Shown here piece by piece: positions 6,346 through 6,470 of a stretch of DNA of 6,470 bases (its first letter is position 1; every line of letters begins with the position of its first letter). The notes beneath the pieces are model-generated. The model searched no databases, had not been told where the DNA came from, and was given only the letters and a program-made list of their open reading frames with translations. Made by a program: the position numbers and the translations under genes. Origin of the DNA: Paracoccus sp. (in: a-proteobacteria) (GTDB taxonomy: Bacteria; Pseudomonadota; Alphaproteobacteria; Rhodobacterales; Rhodobacteraceae); contig JAPSIP010000088.1 in the NCBI GenBank assembly GCA_031178645.1, positions 1 through 6,470 of the forward strand. Direction: 5' to 3'.

Positions 6346-6426
6346 AATGTGTAGATCACCTGTAGAGGCCGGGAGATCAGCAGATTAGGCTGCCATTTAA
6401 CCTTCTCTGCCGCGGACCCAAACATT

Positions 6427-6441
6427 TTTGGCTTGACCAGA
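6427..6441. promoter_or_regulatory. Degenerate third operator copy near the right edge
   Basis: TTTGGC-TTG-ACCAGA matches the TTTGGT-NNN-ACCAAA form except for one base in each half. Its centre is 96 bp from that of the perfect site. It overlaps the -35 of the rightward promoter candidate at 6433-6461, so it could serve a divergent gene outside the window. A CCAAA at 6418-6422 also pairs with its left half as a short palindrome. Confidence 0.4.
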
Positions 6442-6461
6442 ATCACTTCGGCCGCCTTAAT
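6433..6461 (+). promoter_or_regulatory. Rightward promoter candidate for a gene beyond the window
   Basis: TTGACC (6433-6438) and CTTAAT (6456-6461) are 17 bp apart, matching five and four of six sigma-70 consensus bases. No coding start is visible before the window ends at 6470. It would drive a gene divergent from the gntR-GMC unit. The stretch 6346-6426 between the two promoter areas holds no gene that I can support. Confidence 0.4.
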
Positions 6462-6470
6462 GACGGCAGA

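Noticed and set aside
6350..6379. TGTAGA direct repeat (6350, 6361) and repeated AGATCA (6291, 6353, 6374)
   Set aside because: Six-base repeats with irregular spacing; no symmetry or link to a promoter that would support an operator.
1..6470. CRISPR, tRNA/rRNA, transposon ends, phage or toxin-antitoxin genes
   Set aside because: No regular repeat array, cloverleaf-like sequence, terminal repeats or matching protein motifs were seen on either strand.

Overview
This is a GC-rich stretch whose codon use, protein families and strong Shine-Dalgarno sites suggest an alphaproteobacterium, most likely Rhodobacteraceae (Paracoccus-like). That placement is inferred from general character, not from a marker gene. 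Five protein genes are supported and fill almost all of the window. There is no tRNA, rRNA, CRISPR array, insertion sequence or phage gene.

Layout. (1) Positions 1-561, minus strand: an SDR oxidoreductase whose C-terminus runs off the left edge. (2) Positions 562-705: a 144-bp divergent intergenic region with a near-perfect 20-bp inverted repeat. (3) Positions 706-2361, plus: a complete GH13 enzyme resembling trehalose synthase (TreS). (4) Positions 2362-2488: a 127-bp gap with a weak promoter candidate and a striking 29-bp dyad that covers the apparent ribosome binding site of the next gene. (5) Positions 2489-3805, plus: an acetamidase/formamidase-family amidohydrolase carrying a four-cysteine zinc-ribbon-like insert. 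(6) Positions 3806-3875: a convergent gap with a perfect 9-bp hairpin. (7) Positions 5545-6267 then 3876-5498, minus: a FadR-type GntR regulator followed 46 bp downstream by a GMC flavoprotein oxidoreductase, very probably one transcription unit. (8) Positions 6268-6470: a relatively AT-rich control region with a good minus-strand promoter, a perfect TTTGGT-NNN-ACCAAA operator-like palindrome, weaker related copies, and a second promoter candidate reading out of the right edge.

How the genes fit together. The regulator and GMC dehydrogenase look like a substrate-induced catabolic unit for an alcohol or polyol-like compound, with autoregulation through the palindrome and probably co-control of a divergent gene just outside the window. 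The TreS-like enzyme and the amidase point the same way but appear to be separately controlled. The SDR is divergent from the TreS-like gene. No previously undescribed multi-gene system is evident. The most interesting signals are regulatory: the dyad before the amidase and the operator cluster before the gntR gene. The amidase zinc-ribbon insert is also of interest.
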